Positions 40,397 to 49,794 of a stretch of 64,000 nt of DNA are shown piece after piece (the stretch's first letter is position 1; each line of letters begins with the position of its first letter). A program made the translations under genes and the position numbers. The notes under the pieces were generated by a model. It did no database searches and was not told the origin of the DNA. It saw nothing but the letters and a program-made list of their open reading frames with translations. Origin of the DNA: Flavobacterium sp. YJ01 (GTDB lineage: Bacteria; Bacteroidota; Bacteroidia; Flavobacteriales; Flavobacteriaceae); NCBI RefSeq assembly GCF_029320955.1, contig NZ_CP119757.1:3286001-3350000 (forward strand), written 5' to 3'.

Positions 40397-41161
40397 ATGA
40401 GTTCAGAAAATCTAAATGGAAGTTTAGAAACTTCTTTTCAAAATACAATTGCAACAGTTCAGTTTGGTCATCCTGCAAGTAATTCTTTTCCGCGTCAATT
40501 GTTAGACGCGCTTACGGCAGAAATTAATTCGTTAAGCAGAAATGAAGACATTTCGGTTATTATTTTAAAAAGTGAGGGGAATAAAACTTTTTGTTCTGGC
40601 GCTTCTTTTGATGAACTTTTGAAAGTTGAAAATGAAGAGGAGGGATTAGAATTCTTTTCAGGTTTTGCACACTTATTAAATGCGATGCGAAACTGTAATA
40701 AACTAATTATTGGTCGTGTGCAAGGAAAAGCTGTTGGAGGCGGTGTCGGAATTATTTCGGCTTGCGATTATGTTTTTGCAACTCGGCAAAGCGAAATTAA
40801 ATTATCTGAATTAGCAATCGGAATCGGACCATTTGTAATTGAACCAGCCGTTTCTCGTAAAATTGGCAAAACGGCAATGACGCAAATGACTTTGGCTCCT
40901 CACGAATGGAAATCGGCAGATTGGGCTTTCCAAAAAGGACTTTATTCTGTTTTAACTTCTATTGAAAAACTAGATGAAGAAGTCGAAAGTTTTGCTCAAA
41001 AATTAAGTTCATACAATCCAGAAGCTTTATACGAAATGAAAAAAGTGATCTGGGAAGGTACAGAAACTTGGGAATCGCTTCTTTTTGAGCGCGCCGCAAT
41101 TACTGGTAAATTGGTTTTGTCTGATTTTACAAAAAAGGCATTGCTTCAGTTTAAAAAATGA
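40397..41161 (+). CDS. Enoyl-CoA hydratase/isomerase family
   Basis: A 254-residue crotonase-fold protein: oxyanion-hole segments KTFCSGASFDEL (about 70) and VQGKAVGGGVGIISACDYVFA (about 105-125), then SEIKLSELAIGIGPFVIEPA, where a Glu occupies the usual catalytic position. Family members hydrate or isomerise enoyl-CoA thioesters in fatty-acid and phenylacetate breakdown; the substrate is not evident. Single gene. Confidence 0.88.
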   Translation: MSSENLNGSLETSFQNTIATVQFGHPASNSFPRQLLDALTAEINSLSRNEDISVIILKSEGNKTFCSGASFDELLKVENEEEGLEFFSGFAHLLNAMRNCNKLIIGRVQGKAVGGGVGIISACDYVFATRQSEIKLSELAIGIGPFVIEPAVSRKIGKTAMTQMTLAPHEWKSADWAFQKGLYSVLTSIEKLDEEVESFAQKLSSYNPEALYEMKKVIWEGTETWESLLFERAAITGKLVLSDFTKKALLQFKK

Positions 41162-41167
41162 TTTTAT

Positions 41168-41231
41168 GCCACAGATTAAAAGGATTAAAAAGGATTATTT
41201 TAAAATCATTCTAATCCTTTTAATCTGTGGC
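41168..41231. repeat. Inverted repeat after the enoyl-CoA hydratase gene
   Basis: GCCACAGATTAAAAGGATTA at 41168-41187 is the exact reverse complement of 41212-41231. A long hairpin that could terminate transcription or be a dispersed repeat. Confidence 0.6.
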
Positions 41232-41261
41232 TAAAAAAAATAAAACTAAATATAATTTAAA

Positions 41262-41438
41262 ATGAAACTCATTTCATTGTTCCAAAAAGTTGACATTGCA
41301 GAGAAAATAAAAGACGCTCCAGACAGCGGTTATCAAATTGGCGTTGTCATCGGATCTTTTATTCCGTTTCTGATTTTAGGCGGAATTGCTTTGTGGATGT
41401 ATAACCGCGCTAAAAAAAGAGATAAAAACGGTTATTAA
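41262..41438 (+). CDS. Small single-pass membrane protein (58 aa), second locus
   Basis: ATG at 41262 gives 58 residues with helix IGVVIGSFIPFLILGGIALW and a basic tail NRAKKRDKNGY. Lies 33 bases before queD on the same strand, so may share its transcript. No family recognised. Confidence 0.6.
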   Translation: MKLISLFQKVDIAEKIKDAPDSGYQIGVVIGSFIPFLILGGIALWMYNRAKKRDKNGY

Positions 41439-41471
41439 TTTGTAAATTTGCAAGCTTAAAATTAAACATCG

Positions 41472-41924
41472 ATGAGTAATATCAGAATTACAAAACAATT
41501 TAGCTTCGAAACTGGACATGCATTGTACGGTTACGACGGAAAATGCAAGAACGTTCACGGACACAGTTATAAATTATCGGTAACGGTTATTGGTTCGCCA
41601 ATTACAGACCGATCGAATGTGAAATTCGGAATGGTGATTGATTTTTCGGATCTAAAGAAAATTGTAAAAGAAGAAATCGTCGATCAGTTTGATCATGCAA
41701 CTGTTTTCAATCAGACTACTCCGCATGTTGAATTAGCAGCTGAATTAAAAAACCGAGGTCATCATGTGATTTTGGTTGATTATCAGCCAACAAGCGAAAA
41801 TATGGTGGTTGATTTTGCTGAAAGAATTATAGCAAGACTTCCTGCTGGAATTTCTCTTTTCTCACTAAAACTTCAAGAAACAGAATCGTCTTTTGCAGAA
41901 TGGTACGCTTCAGATAATTTGTAA
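41472..41924 (+). CDS. queD: 6-carboxy-5,6,7,8-tetrahydropterin synthase / PTPS family
   Basis: A 150-residue PTPS-fold protein: FSFETGHALYG (zinc His), CKNVHGHSYKLSVTV (zinc His pair, catalytic-side Cys) and FDHATVFNQ (catalytic His/Asp). The QueD enzyme feeds queuosine synthesis from dihydroneopterin triphosphate. Other queuosine genes are not in the window. Confidence 0.9.
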   Translation: MSNIRITKQFSFETGHALYGYDGKCKNVHGHSYKLSVTVIGSPITDRSNVKFGMVIDFSDLKKIVKEEIVDQFDHATVFNQTTPHVELAAELKNRGHHVILVDYQPTSENMVVDFAERIIARLPAGISLFSLKLQETESSFAEWYASDNL

Positions 41925-42006
41925 TTAGTAAAAAGTAAATTGTAAGAAGTAAGACGCAAAACTTTTGCATCTCACATTTCACAAATCACATCTCACAAAA
42001 AATTAA

Positions 42007-42750
42007 ATGAAAAAAATATATTTTGCTTCAGATCAGCATTTTGGTGCTCCAACTCCTGAATTGAGTTTGCCGCGCGAGAAAAAATTTGTTGCTTGGCTAG
42101 ATGAGGTTAAAGAAGATGCTGAAGCTATTTTTTTATTGGGTGATTTATTTGATTTTTGGTTTGAATACAAAACGGTCGTTCCAAAAGGATTTGTTCGAAT
42201 TCTAGGCAAACTGGCTGAAATTCGCGACAGCGGAATTCCGATTTATTTTTTTGTTGGAAACCATGATTTATGGATGAATGATTATTTTGAAACCGAATTG
42301 AATATTCCGGTTTATCATGATAACAAAGAATTTACTTTTAACGGAAAGACTTTTTTAATTGGTCACGGCGACGGAAAAGGTCCTGGCGATAAAGGTTATA
42401 AAAGAATGAAAAAGGTGTTTACAAATCCGTTTTCAAAATGGCTTTTTCGTTGGCTTCATCCAGATGTTGGCGTTAGTTTAGCACAATATTTATCGGTCAA
42501 AAATAAATTGATTTCTGGCGATGAAGATATTAAGTTTTTAGGCGAAGAAAAAGAATGGCTGATTTTGTACGCCAAGCGAAAATTAGAAACTAAACATTAT
42601 AATTATTTTGTTTTCGGACATCGCCATTTGCCAATGATTCGTTCAGTTGGCGAAAACTCAGAATATGTTAATCTTGGCGATTGGATTGGCTATTTTACGT
42701 ACGGTGTTTTTGACGGCGAAAAATTCGAATTGAAAGAATTCCAAAAATAA
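42007..42750 (+). CDS. lpxH: UDP-2,3-diacylglucosamine diphosphatase (LpxH-type)
   Basis: A 247-residue calcineurin-like phosphoesterase. Metal motifs are in order: DQHFGAP (with S before D), GDLFDFW, GNHDLW, HGDGKGPGD and FGHRHLP. LpxH hydrolyses UDP-2,3-diacylglucosamine to lipid X in lipid A synthesis. The first metal motif reads DQH rather than the usual DxH, which is common in this Bacteroidota group. Single gene. Confidence 0.85.
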   Translation: MKKIYFASDQHFGAPTPELSLPREKKFVAWLDEVKEDAEAIFLLGDLFDFWFEYKTVVPKGFVRILGKLAEIRDSGIPIYFFVGNHDLWMNDYFETELNIPVYHDNKEFTFNGKTFLIGHGDGKGPGDKGYKRMKKVFTNPFSKWLFRWLHPDVGVSLAQYLSVKNKLISGDEDIKFLGEEKEWLILYAKRKLETKHYNYFVFGHRHLPMIRSVGENSEYVNLGDWIGYFTYGVFDGEKFELKEFQK

Positions 42751-42823
42751 GTTAGTCAAAAGTCAAAAGTCAAAAGTTGAAAAGGCAAATAATACTCATT
42801 TGTCAAAAAAATTAAACAAACTT

Positions 42824-44032
42824 TTATTTCGCATTCGGATAAATTCCGATTCGGTGCGTTCTCAAAATATAATTCGACAATTGTTTGCTGTTTGAAAGCT
42901 GAAAACTAATCGCGTTTGAAGCTTTTTTAGGCATATGACATTCTACACAATTATCGGCTAATAATTTCTCAGGCATTGTTTTAAGCGTGGTTTCATTGTG
43001 TTTTAAACCTTGATGACAACTCATGCAGATTTTAGAATACGATGCCATATTTTTAGACGCATTTTCATGCGGGTTATGACACGTAATGCAATCCATTTTA
43101 TCGCTTTTCATAAAACATTTACTTTGCGCCATTAAGCGGAATTGGTTTCCGTGAACATCAAATTTTGCGCTATCAGTAATATTTCTGTTTTCACGAAAAA
43201 ACTCCGTTAAATTATCTCCAGGTTTAAATTCAAAACGAGATCTTAATTTCATCCCGTCATTTCCCGAATGACACAATGCGCAAGCATCCAATTTTTGCTG
43301 ACGATTTAATGTTTTATAACTTGTAATGCTATTAGCAACCTTTACATTTGGGTTTTTTAAATGAAATTCTACATGTTTTTTAGCTGGTCCGTGGCAGCGT
43401 TCGCAGTCAATTCCGTAAACGATTGTTTTTTTGTTAATGATATCTTCCACATCCATAGACATAAAGTTCTTTTGTTCAGAACTTTGTTCAACCATTCTGG
43501 AACTTACATTAGAACTGTGGCACGCGTAACAATCCTTAACAACCATTCGGTCAAAATAAGGTTTATCAGCAGGAAATCCAGGACTTGTTGCCCAATTATT
43601 TATAGAATGATAAAAGGAAAGCGGTAATTCGTAAGTATTATTATTCTTCCAATAAACAGAAGTTTGTGCATGTTTGGTACCAAAGACAATTTCAAATTTA
43701 TATCTCGCACTTTCTTTTCCGTTTTTATATAAAACCTGATACAAACTGTCGCCATGTTTTTCCATGACCAATTTGGTGTCTTTGTCATAAATAAAAGTAT
43801 GGTTTTTAGAATCGAAATCTCCAGAAACATTTTCTAATAATGCCGGAGCGGTAGCTTTAAAGTGAGAACTTTTAAATACCATTTCAGATTGTGCTTTGTG
43901 GCATTGTACACAGCTTTCTGAACCCGCAAAATCAGTTCCGCGCGGATCAATGTATTCTTCTGATTTGTTGTTGCAGCTGACAAAGAAAATTGTCAAAAGA
44001 ATGTTGGTTAGTAGAAATACAGTTTTTTTCAT
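42824..44032 (-). CDS. Heptaheme c-type cytochrome lipoprotein
   Basis: A 402-residue lipoprotein: signal FLLTNILLTIFFVSC (lipobox Cys20). Seven CxxCH heme sites are seen in order: CVQCH, CYACH, CERCH, CALCH, CITCH, CMSCH and CVECH. Spacing resembles periplasmic multiheme cytochromes of the cytochrome c554/NrfB-like type used in respiratory chains or ammonia-/nitrite-linked electron transfer. A role in electron transfer in the outer periplasm is expected; the partner is unknown. Confidence 0.9.
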   Translation of the reverse strand: MKKTVFLLTNILLTIFFVSCNNKSEEYIDPRGTDFAGSESCVQCHKAQSEMVFKSSHFKATAPALLENVSGDFDSKNHTFIYDKDTKLVMEKHGDSLYQVLYKNGKESARYKFEIVFGTKHAQTSVYWKNNNTYELPLSFYHSINNWATSPGFPADKPYFDRMVVKDCYACHSSNVSSRMVEQSSEQKNFMSMDVEDIINKKTIVYGIDCERCHGPAKKHVEFHLKNPNVKVANSITSYKTLNRQQKLDACALCHSGNDGMKLRSRFEFKPGDNLTEFFRENRNITDSAKFDVHGNQFRLMAQSKCFMKSDKMDCITCHNPHENASKNMASYSKICMSCHQGLKHNETTLKTMPEKLLADNCVECHMPKKASNAISFQLSNSKQLSNYILRTHRIGIYPNAK

Positions 44033-44115
44033 TGCTGTAAATATACTTTTTTTTGATTTGAATCAAAATATATTTCAATAATGAAAAAATGTTGTTAAAA
44101 TATTTAGAATGCTTC

Positions 44116-44472
44116 TTAATTCATTCCAACTCCATAAATATATTCGTCAAGTTCAATTTTGAACAAAGAACCTTCAACCAAATCTTTAATCGATTTTAAT
44201 TCGGTCATATTTACTGCCAAATCTATAGAATTGCATGGCGTTTTTAATAGAAATTTATGGCAAGAATATTTCATTTCGCAAGCTTCGCAACAAGCGTTTT
44301 CAATCATACTGTCTTCAATTAAATCGCAGAAAAGATTTAATTCTTGAACTGTAAAATAAAAGCCAGTTTCTTTAAAAACCAATTGTATTTTGTCTGAAAT
44401 TGTTGTGTTATGATCTTTCCAGTAAAAAGCTATTCCAAAATTATTATGATATATCTGTTCAATTTCTCTCAT
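44116..44472 (-). CDS. Small hypothetical protein with a cysteine cluster
   Basis: A 118-residue soluble protein with six cysteines, five of them concentrated in NACCEACEMKYSCHKF (60-75) and TPCNS, a likely metal-binding or disulfide knuckle. No recognised family. Single gene with ATG start. Confidence 0.65.
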   Translation of the reverse strand: MREIEQIYHNNFGIAFYWKDHNTTISDKIQLVFKETGFYFTVQELNLFCDLIEDSMIENACCEACEMKYSCHKFLLKTPCNSIDLAVNMTELKSIKDLVEGSLFKIELDEYIYGVGMN

Positions 44473-44597
44473 CGTAAAACCTTTTAATTCAACAAATATA
44501 AATATTATTTAAATTAATTCTAAATAAAAAATTCATAAAAAATGTTATTTTTTTCCAAAGAGTAAGAGATTGAATAAAAGAATTAAATCTCATTTTA

Positions 44598-44624
44598 TGT
44601 CTTCCTGAGCGAAGTCGAAGGATT
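44598..44624. repeat. REP-like half element, CTGAGCGAAGTCGAAG
   Basis: One unpaired copy of CCTGAGCGAAGTCGAAGG near 44606, related to the palindromes at 36015 and 53534. Confidence 0.6.
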
Positions 44625-44652
44625 TACGCAAAACCAAGAACACGATAATTAA

Positions 44653-45516
44653 TTATTGACACAAAGTGTTGAGGTAAAAAGTCAAACTTTGCCCTGTTTT
44701 GCTCCAATTTGACATGTTTTTTTCTCTATAAAAACTGTTTTCTGTGGCTGACATTGCTGTAGAAATAGAAAAGTATTTACTTTTTTCATCGCTTTTTGCA
44801 CTTTCAATCCATTGAATCGTAACCGCAATATCGCCCATTTCTTTATCGAGATAAATATCATACGGTTTTAAATCGACTGTAAATAATCCAAGTTTGTTGT
44901 CTTTTACTTCAAAAATAATATCTTTTTCAATTAAGATTTTAGAGGGCAAACCATTTTCAACTTTGTAAAAATTCAATCTAAATTTAACCGATTTAAATTC
45001 GTTAGAAGTTATGTTGAAATTGAAGTAGGTTACTTTGCAGTCTTTTTTTATTCGGAATTCCATTCCTCTTTCACGACTTAAATAATCATCAACGGTTTTG
45101 TCGAGAGTAGTAAAAAAATTGAAATGCATAAGTCCAAGTCCTTTCGAACTTCTTCCGAATTGTTTATCTTTTGGTTTTTTGAATGTGACAATAACTTCTT
45201 TTAAAGTATTTTCGGAAGGCGTCATTTCGATTAAATTTTTCTCTAATTTTAGTTGATTTACCATTATTTTTTTGCTTTCAAAACCAATATGGGAAAATAC
45301 AATTGTATCATTTTGATTTACTTTTTCGTTCAATTTTAATTTGAAAATTCCTTTTTCGTTTGAAATTGTTCCCGCATTTTTATTGACGATTCCGATATTG
45401 ACATATTCTAAAGAAGAATTAGTTTTTGAATCTTTTATTGCGCCAGAAATTATATTTTCCTGAGCATAAAATCCGAAAGATAAAAAGATGAAAACTAGAG
45501 TAGAAGTATATTTCAT
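44653..45516 (-). CDS. Exported protein with carboxypeptidase-regulatory-like domain
   Basis: A 287-residue protein with signal peptide (STLVFIFLSFGFYAQ) and an N-terminal CarboxypepD_reg-like beta-sandwich: ISGAIKDSKTNSSLEYVNIG, then GTISNEKGIFKLKLN. The C-terminal 170 residues form a second beta-rich region (NFNITSNEFKSVKFRLNFYK) with unknown function. Such N-terminal domains are shared with TonB receptors, but no TonB box or barrel is present. Confidence 0.8.
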   Translation of the reverse strand: MKYTSTLVFIFLSFGFYAQENIISGAIKDSKTNSSLEYVNIGIVNKNAGTISNEKGIFKLKLNEKVNQNDTIVFSHIGFESKKIMVNQLKLEKNLIEMTPSENTLKEVIVTFKKPKDKQFGRSSKGLGLMHFNFFTTLDKTVDDYLSRERGMEFRIKKDCKVTYFNFNITSNEFKSVKFRLNFYKVENGLPSKILIEKDIIFEVKDNKLGLFTVDLKPYDIYLDKEMGDIAVTIQWIESAKSDEKSKYFSISTAMSATENSFYREKNMSNWSKTGQSLTFYLNTLCQ

Positions 45517-45653
45517 TCAATTATTTTTTAAATAAAGAAATGAAATAAGATTAAATCAGAAATCTATTTTAGCCAATTTTTAACATTTGAAAGAAATGCA
45601 TTTTGCTGATTTACAAATTTATAAATAGAAACTAAGAAAATCTATTAAAATTT

Positions 45654-46232
45654 TTATTTCAATAAAACATAGATAGTTGAGTCCTTAGCTATATAATTAT
45701 CTTCATTTGGATTAAATTCTTTCAAGAGAAGATGTATTTGCAAAGAATTATCATGAATTTTAATGTCATTTTTTTTGAAATACAAATCTTCTTCAAACTG
45801 AAAAGTGGCTACTTTTTTTTGAAATAGGAAATATTTTTTCTCTATAACTTCATATTTACAGCATCCGCTTAAGAACCCTGTAAACGGTTTGTTTATTTGA
45901 ATTTGATCATTTTCAAATCTACAGTCTGTTGGACTAAAAAATAGAAATAAAAGAGAAGAAAGAATAGCTCCAAAAATTCCGTCGATTAACCAGCCCAAAA
46001 AAGCAAATATTGGATAGAAGAAATAAAATCCGAAATAGATTGCTTTCTTTTTAAAAGGTTTTATATAAAAAAAGAAAAGTACAGCGGCTGAAACGTAAAA
46101 TAAAACTCTAAAAATTAAGAGAAGATTGGAGATTAAACTAACTCCAAAAGCGCCAATAATCAAGACATTACATACAAGCATAATTAATGTCGCTAAATGA
46201 ACTCTTAAGAGTGTTTTTTTCAATTTCGGCAT
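45654..46232 (-). CDS. Membrane protein of unknown function
   Basis: A 192-residue protein with about four hydrophobic helices in the first 105 residues (LATLIMLVCNVLIIGAFGVS, ILFFFYIKPF, FYFFYPIFAFLGWLIDGIF, ILSSLLFLFF) and a cytoplasmic C-terminal beta domain. It lies directly after the MFS gene (1 base), suggesting co-transcription. No family recognised. Confidence 0.65.
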   Translation of the reverse strand: MPKLKKTLLRVHLATLIMLVCNVLIIGAFGVSLISNLLLIFRVLFYVSAAVLFFFYIKPFKKKAIYFGFYFFYPIFAFLGWLIDGIFGAILSSLLFLFFSPTDCRFENDQIQINKPFTGFLSGCCKYEVIEKKYFLFQKKVATFQFEEDLYFKKNDIKIHDNSLQIHLLLKEFNPNEDNYIAKDSTIYVLLK

Positions 46233-47516
46233 TTACTCCAATTTATGATGATCGTCCATATCTTTTTGAAGATCTAAATTTCTAAAAGTTGGAGATATAA
46301 AACTAAAACCTAACACAGTAAGAAGTGTAATGCTTCCTCCAAAAATTACAGAAGTTACAGTTCCCATCAATTTTGCAGTTGCACCGCTTTCAAAAGCTCC
46401 TAATTCATTAGAAGATCCAACAAAAATCGAATTTACTGCGCCAACACGCCCACGCATATGATCTGGAGTTTTAAGCTGTAAGATTGTCTGACGAATTACA
46501 ACTGAGATTCCGTCTGCCAATCCGCTCAAAAATAAAGCAAAAACCGAAAGCCAAAATGAGGTCGAGAATCCGAATAAAATAATCGATAAACCAAAAACGA
46601 AAATCGCTGCTAAAAGTTTCTTTCCTGCGTTTTTATATAAAGGAATATAGGCCGAAACAATCATGGTAATAAAGGCTCCAACGGCAGGCGCGGCTCTCAA
46701 AATACCAAATCCTTCAGAACCCACTTTTAAAATGTCTTGTGCAAAAACAGGTAATAATGCTACAGCGCCTCCAAATAATACAGCAATCATGTCTAGTGAC
46801 AAAGCTCCTAAAACAATTTGGTTTCTAAATACAAATGTCAAACCTTCTGTAAGACTGTCTTTTATCGATTCTCCAATTTTCGGATTAATAATTGGTTTTG
46901 CGCTGATTTGTGATAAGGCAATTAAGGAAAGAATAGAAAATCCGAAAACCAGACACATTGACCAATGAACGCCAATCCAGTTAATTGAAAATCCTGCCAA
47001 CGCTGGTCCCATAACGGCTCCAATTTGCCAAACTGTACTGCTCCAAGTGGCAGCATTTGGATATGCTTTTTTAGGAATAATAAGTGATAAAAGAGAGAAA
47101 ATAGTTGGACCGAGAAAGGCACGTACCAAACCTCCAAAAAATACTAAAGCGTAAATCGAATACAAAATTACATGAGAAGACCAACCGCCAACCACTTTTG
47201 GCCAAGTCAATAAAAACAGCCCAAAACTGATTACTGAAAAACCGAAAATGCATTTCACCAATAAACTTTTCTTTTCTTTTTGATCAACAATATGACCAGC
47301 AAACAATGCCATTGAAACGGCTGGAATAACTTCCATTAAACCAATAATTCCTAAAGAAAGCGGATTTTTAGTTAAACTGTAAACTTCCCATTCAATTACA
47401 ATAAACTGCATCGACCAAGCGAAAACCATGGCAAAACGCAATAATAAAAACACATTGAATTCTCTGTAACGCAATGCCTGATATGGATCTGGCTTATTCG
47501 ATTTAATTTCTTCCAT
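46233..47516 (-). CDS. MFS transporter
   Basis: A 427-residue major-facilitator protein with twelve predicted helices. It has an MFS-typical GHIVDQKEKKSLLVK loop (between helices 2 and 3), GPALAGFSINW and, near 355, MRGRVGAVNSIFVGSSNELG. Similar to the enterobactin-exporter-like/multidrug efflux group; the substrate is unknown. Its start overlaps recJ's stop by 14 bases, so the two are translationally coupled. Confidence 0.88.
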   Translation of the reverse strand: MEEIKSNKPDPYQALRYREFNVFLLLRFAMVFAWSMQFIVIEWEVYSLTKNPLSLGIIGLMEVIPAVSMALFAGHIVDQKEKKSLLVKCIFGFSVISFGLFLLTWPKVVGGWSSHVILYSIYALVFFGGLVRAFLGPTIFSLLSLIIPKKAYPNAATWSSTVWQIGAVMGPALAGFSINWIGVHWSMCLVFGFSILSLIALSQISAKPIINPKIGESIKDSLTEGLTFVFRNQIVLGALSLDMIAVLFGGAVALLPVFAQDILKVGSEGFGILRAAPAVGAFITMIVSAYIPLYKNAGKKLLAAIFVFGLSIILFGFSTSFWLSVFALFLSGLADGISVVIRQTILQLKTPDHMRGRVGAVNSIFVGSSNELGAFESGATAKLMGTVTSVIFGGSITLLTVLGFSFISPTFRNLDLQKDMDDHHKLE

Positions 47517-49206
47517 TTGTTCTAATGTCTTTCAGCATAAGCTGTGTTGAAACAGTTCCGTTCCATTCATTTTCGGCAATGCAATACGCCAGTTGAAACG
47601 GATTTTGATTTTGTGCTATGTTTAATTTTTTCCCAAGTCCAAAGCCAATTGCAGCAATTCCGTCGGAGTTGTTTTGTTTAACGAAAAGCCTAAGGTGTTC
47701 TTCTTCAGTGCCAAGAGTTTTGGCATAGCCAGTATCTTTTAAATCTTTAGTCATAAAAACCGGTGTCATATTTTGTGGGCCAAAAGGTTCAAATTGTTTT
47801 AAAATTCGAATGAGTTTAGGTGTGATATCTGAGAAATTAATTTCGGCGTCAATTTCGATTTCTGGAGTTAACATCTCGGGAAGAATAGTGGCAGAAACTT
47901 GTTTTTCGAAAGCTTCTTTAAAAACAGAATAATTTTCTGCTTTCAAAGTCATTCCCGCCGCATACATATGTCCTCCAAATTGTTCCAAATGTTCTGAACA
48001 GGCATCTAAAGCATTGTAAACATCAAAGCCTTTTACAGATCGGGCAGAAGCGGCATATTTATCTCCGCTTTTAGTGAAAACTAAAGTCGGACGATAATAG
48101 GTTTCAATTAATCTTGAAGCCACAATTCCGATAACGCCTTTGTGCCAATCTTCCTGAAAAACTACGGTAGAAAAACGTTCTTCTTCGTTATTTTCTAAAA
48201 TCTGCTGAAAAGCTTCTTTTGTTATTTTTTTGTCTAAATCTTTTCGATCTGCGTTGTATTGTTCAATTTCTGAAGCGAATTGCTGTGCTTGTTCAAAATT
48301 AAATTCAGTTAACAATTCAACAGCATGATTGCCATGTTTTATTCTTCCAGCGGCATTAATTCTTGGCGAAATAATAAAAACAACGTCGGTAATATCGAGA
48401 ACTTTCTTTTTTACTTGATGAACCAAAGCTTTAATTCCTGGCCGAGGTTCGGTGTTAATGACTTTTAATCCGAAGTAAGCCAAAACACGGTTTTCTCCTG
48501 TAATCGGAACAATATCGGCTGCAATTGCTGTAGCAACCAAATCCAAATACGGAACTAAATCTTCAATAGTTTCATTTCGATTTTGACCTAAAGCTTGAAT
48601 CAATTTAAAACCAACTCCGCAACCGCACAATTCGTCATAAGGGTAGGAGCAGTCTTCCCTTTTCGGATCTAAAACCGCAACCGCATCAGGAAGAAATTCT
48701 CCAGGTCTATGGTGATCACAGATTATAAAATCGATGTTTTTCGCTTTCGCGTATGCGATATGATCTATTGATTTGATTCCGCAGTCAAGAGCGATAATTA
48801 GAGAAATTCCGTTATCGTCTGCGTAGTCAATTCCTTTATATGAAATGCCATAACCTTCGTCATAACGATCTGGAATATAAGTGGCAATATTTGGATAATA
48901 TGATTTTAAATAGGAAGAAACCAAAGAAACTGCAGTTGTTCCGTCTACATCATAATCGCCGAAAACCAAAATATTTTCTTGATTTTCAATCGCCTTTTCG
49001 ATTCGAGCAACGGCTTTGTCCATATCTTTCATTAAATACGGATCATGAAGATGTTCTAGTGAAGGGCGAAAAAAGTTTTTTGCATCTTCAAAAGTTTCAA
49101 TGCCACGCTGAATCAAAAGTGTTGCTACAAAATCTTCTACATTTAAGGCTTGTGCCAAATGTTTTATTTTATCTTCAGAAGGTTTTGGTTTTATAGTCCA
49201 ACGCAT
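47503..49206 (-). CDS. recJ: Single-stranded-DNA-specific exonuclease RecJ
   Basis: A 567-residue DHH/DHHA1 nuclease. Motifs are ILVFGDYDVDGTTAVSLV (DHH motif I), IICDHHRPGEFLPDAVAVL, CGVGFKLIQAL, and the DHHA1 domain near 340-430 (GHMYAAGMTLKAENY). RecJ degrades single-stranded DNA 5' to 3' in recombination and mismatch repair. Start ATG 49206. Confidence 0.95.
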   Translation of the reverse strand: MRWTIKPKPSEDKIKHLAQALNVEDFVATLLIQRGIETFEDAKNFFRPSLEHLHDPYLMKDMDKAVARIEKAIENQENILVFGDYDVDGTTAVSLVSSYLKSYYPNIATYIPDRYDEGYGISYKGIDYADDNGISLIIALDCGIKSIDHIAYAKAKNIDFIICDHHRPGEFLPDAVAVLDPKREDCSYPYDELCGCGVGFKLIQALGQNRNETIEDLVPYLDLVATAIAADIVPITGENRVLAYFGLKVINTEPRPGIKALVHQVKKKVLDITDVVFIISPRINAAGRIKHGNHAVELLTEFNFEQAQQFASEIEQYNADRKDLDKKITKEAFQQILENNEEERFSTVVFQEDWHKGVIGIVASRLIETYYRPTLVFTKSGDKYAASARSVKGFDVYNALDACSEHLEQFGGHMYAAGMTLKAENYSVFKEAFEKQVSATILPEMLTPEIEIDAEINFSDITPKLIRILKQFEPFGPQNMTPVFMTKDLKDTGYAKTLGTEEEHLRLFVKQNNSDGIAAIGFGLGKKLNIAQNQNPFQLAYCIAENEWNGTVSTQLMLKDIRTNGRN

Positions 49207-49440
49207 GGGTTGATTTTAGATTTTAGATTATTGATTTTAGATTATTGATTTTAGATTGTGGATTTCTGAAATCGTTTAATCTGATTGGTAATTTTTTTTG
49301 CCACTCCCGATAGCTATCGGGATAAAAGATTTAAAACGATTTTTAATCTGTAGTAGAGATATTCAGTTTTTAACTTTGCCAAAGTTTTTTTAGAATGTAG
49401 ATTTCAGCAATCTAAAATCTACATTCTAAAATCTAAAATA
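49207..49440. repeat. AT heptamer repeats and the TCCCGATAGCTATCGGGA palindrome
   Basis: Upstream of recJ: repeated TTTTAGATTATTGA/TTTTAGA units at 49213-49260 and their complement near 49410-49440, plus a perfect 18-bp palindrome TCCCGATAGCTATCGGGA at 49305-49322. No gene. Confidence 0.6.
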
Positions 49441-49785
49441 TTACTTCGCTTCTAAAGCATTTCCTTCAAATTGAATTCCGTCCCAACCTAAGTTGATGAA
49501 ATTTCTAATATTTTGATGATTTGTTCCGTTTGGATCGCCTAAAACTTCTTCAAAATAAAAAGCGCCAAAACATGCTAAAGTTTCTTCTTTATTTAAATTC
49601 TGAAGTTTCGCGAAAGAAAACAATTTACAAGAACCAGAATTTTCGCCAGCAGCATTGTGTTGCGTTCCGTTTTGAAAAGCAGTTGGAGTAAAGTTGTAGT
49701 TTTCTTCGATTACTGCAATTGTTTCAGGAAATGTGATTTGTGTTGGAGTTTGTTTTACTTTTTCTAAAAAGGCTTGTACGCTCAT
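49441..49785 (-). CDS. HopJ type III effector-like protein
   Basis: A 114-residue soluble protein matching the HopJ family: FPETIAVIEENYNFTPTAFQNG, then LFSFAKLQNLN, EETLACFGAFYFEEVLGDP and NIRNFINLGWDGIQFEG. In this phylum it is a conserved cytoplasmic protein, not evidence for type III secretion. Function unknown. Confidence 0.85.
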   Translation of the reverse strand: MSVQAFLEKVKQTPTQITFPETIAVIEENYNFTPTAFQNGTQHNAAGENSGSCKLFSFAKLQNLNKEETLACFGAFYFEEVLGDPNGTNHQNIRNFINLGWDGIQFEGNALEAK

Positions 49786-49794
49786 GATTTTGAT

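Noticed and set aside
44653..45516. Carboxypeptidase-regulatory protein as a TonB-dependent receptor.
   Set aside because: Only 287 residues, with no plug or beta-barrel and no SusD partner.
49441..49785. HopJ homolog as evidence of type III secretion.
   Set aside because: The family is widespread in Bacteroidota without type III secretion; no secretion genes are in the window.
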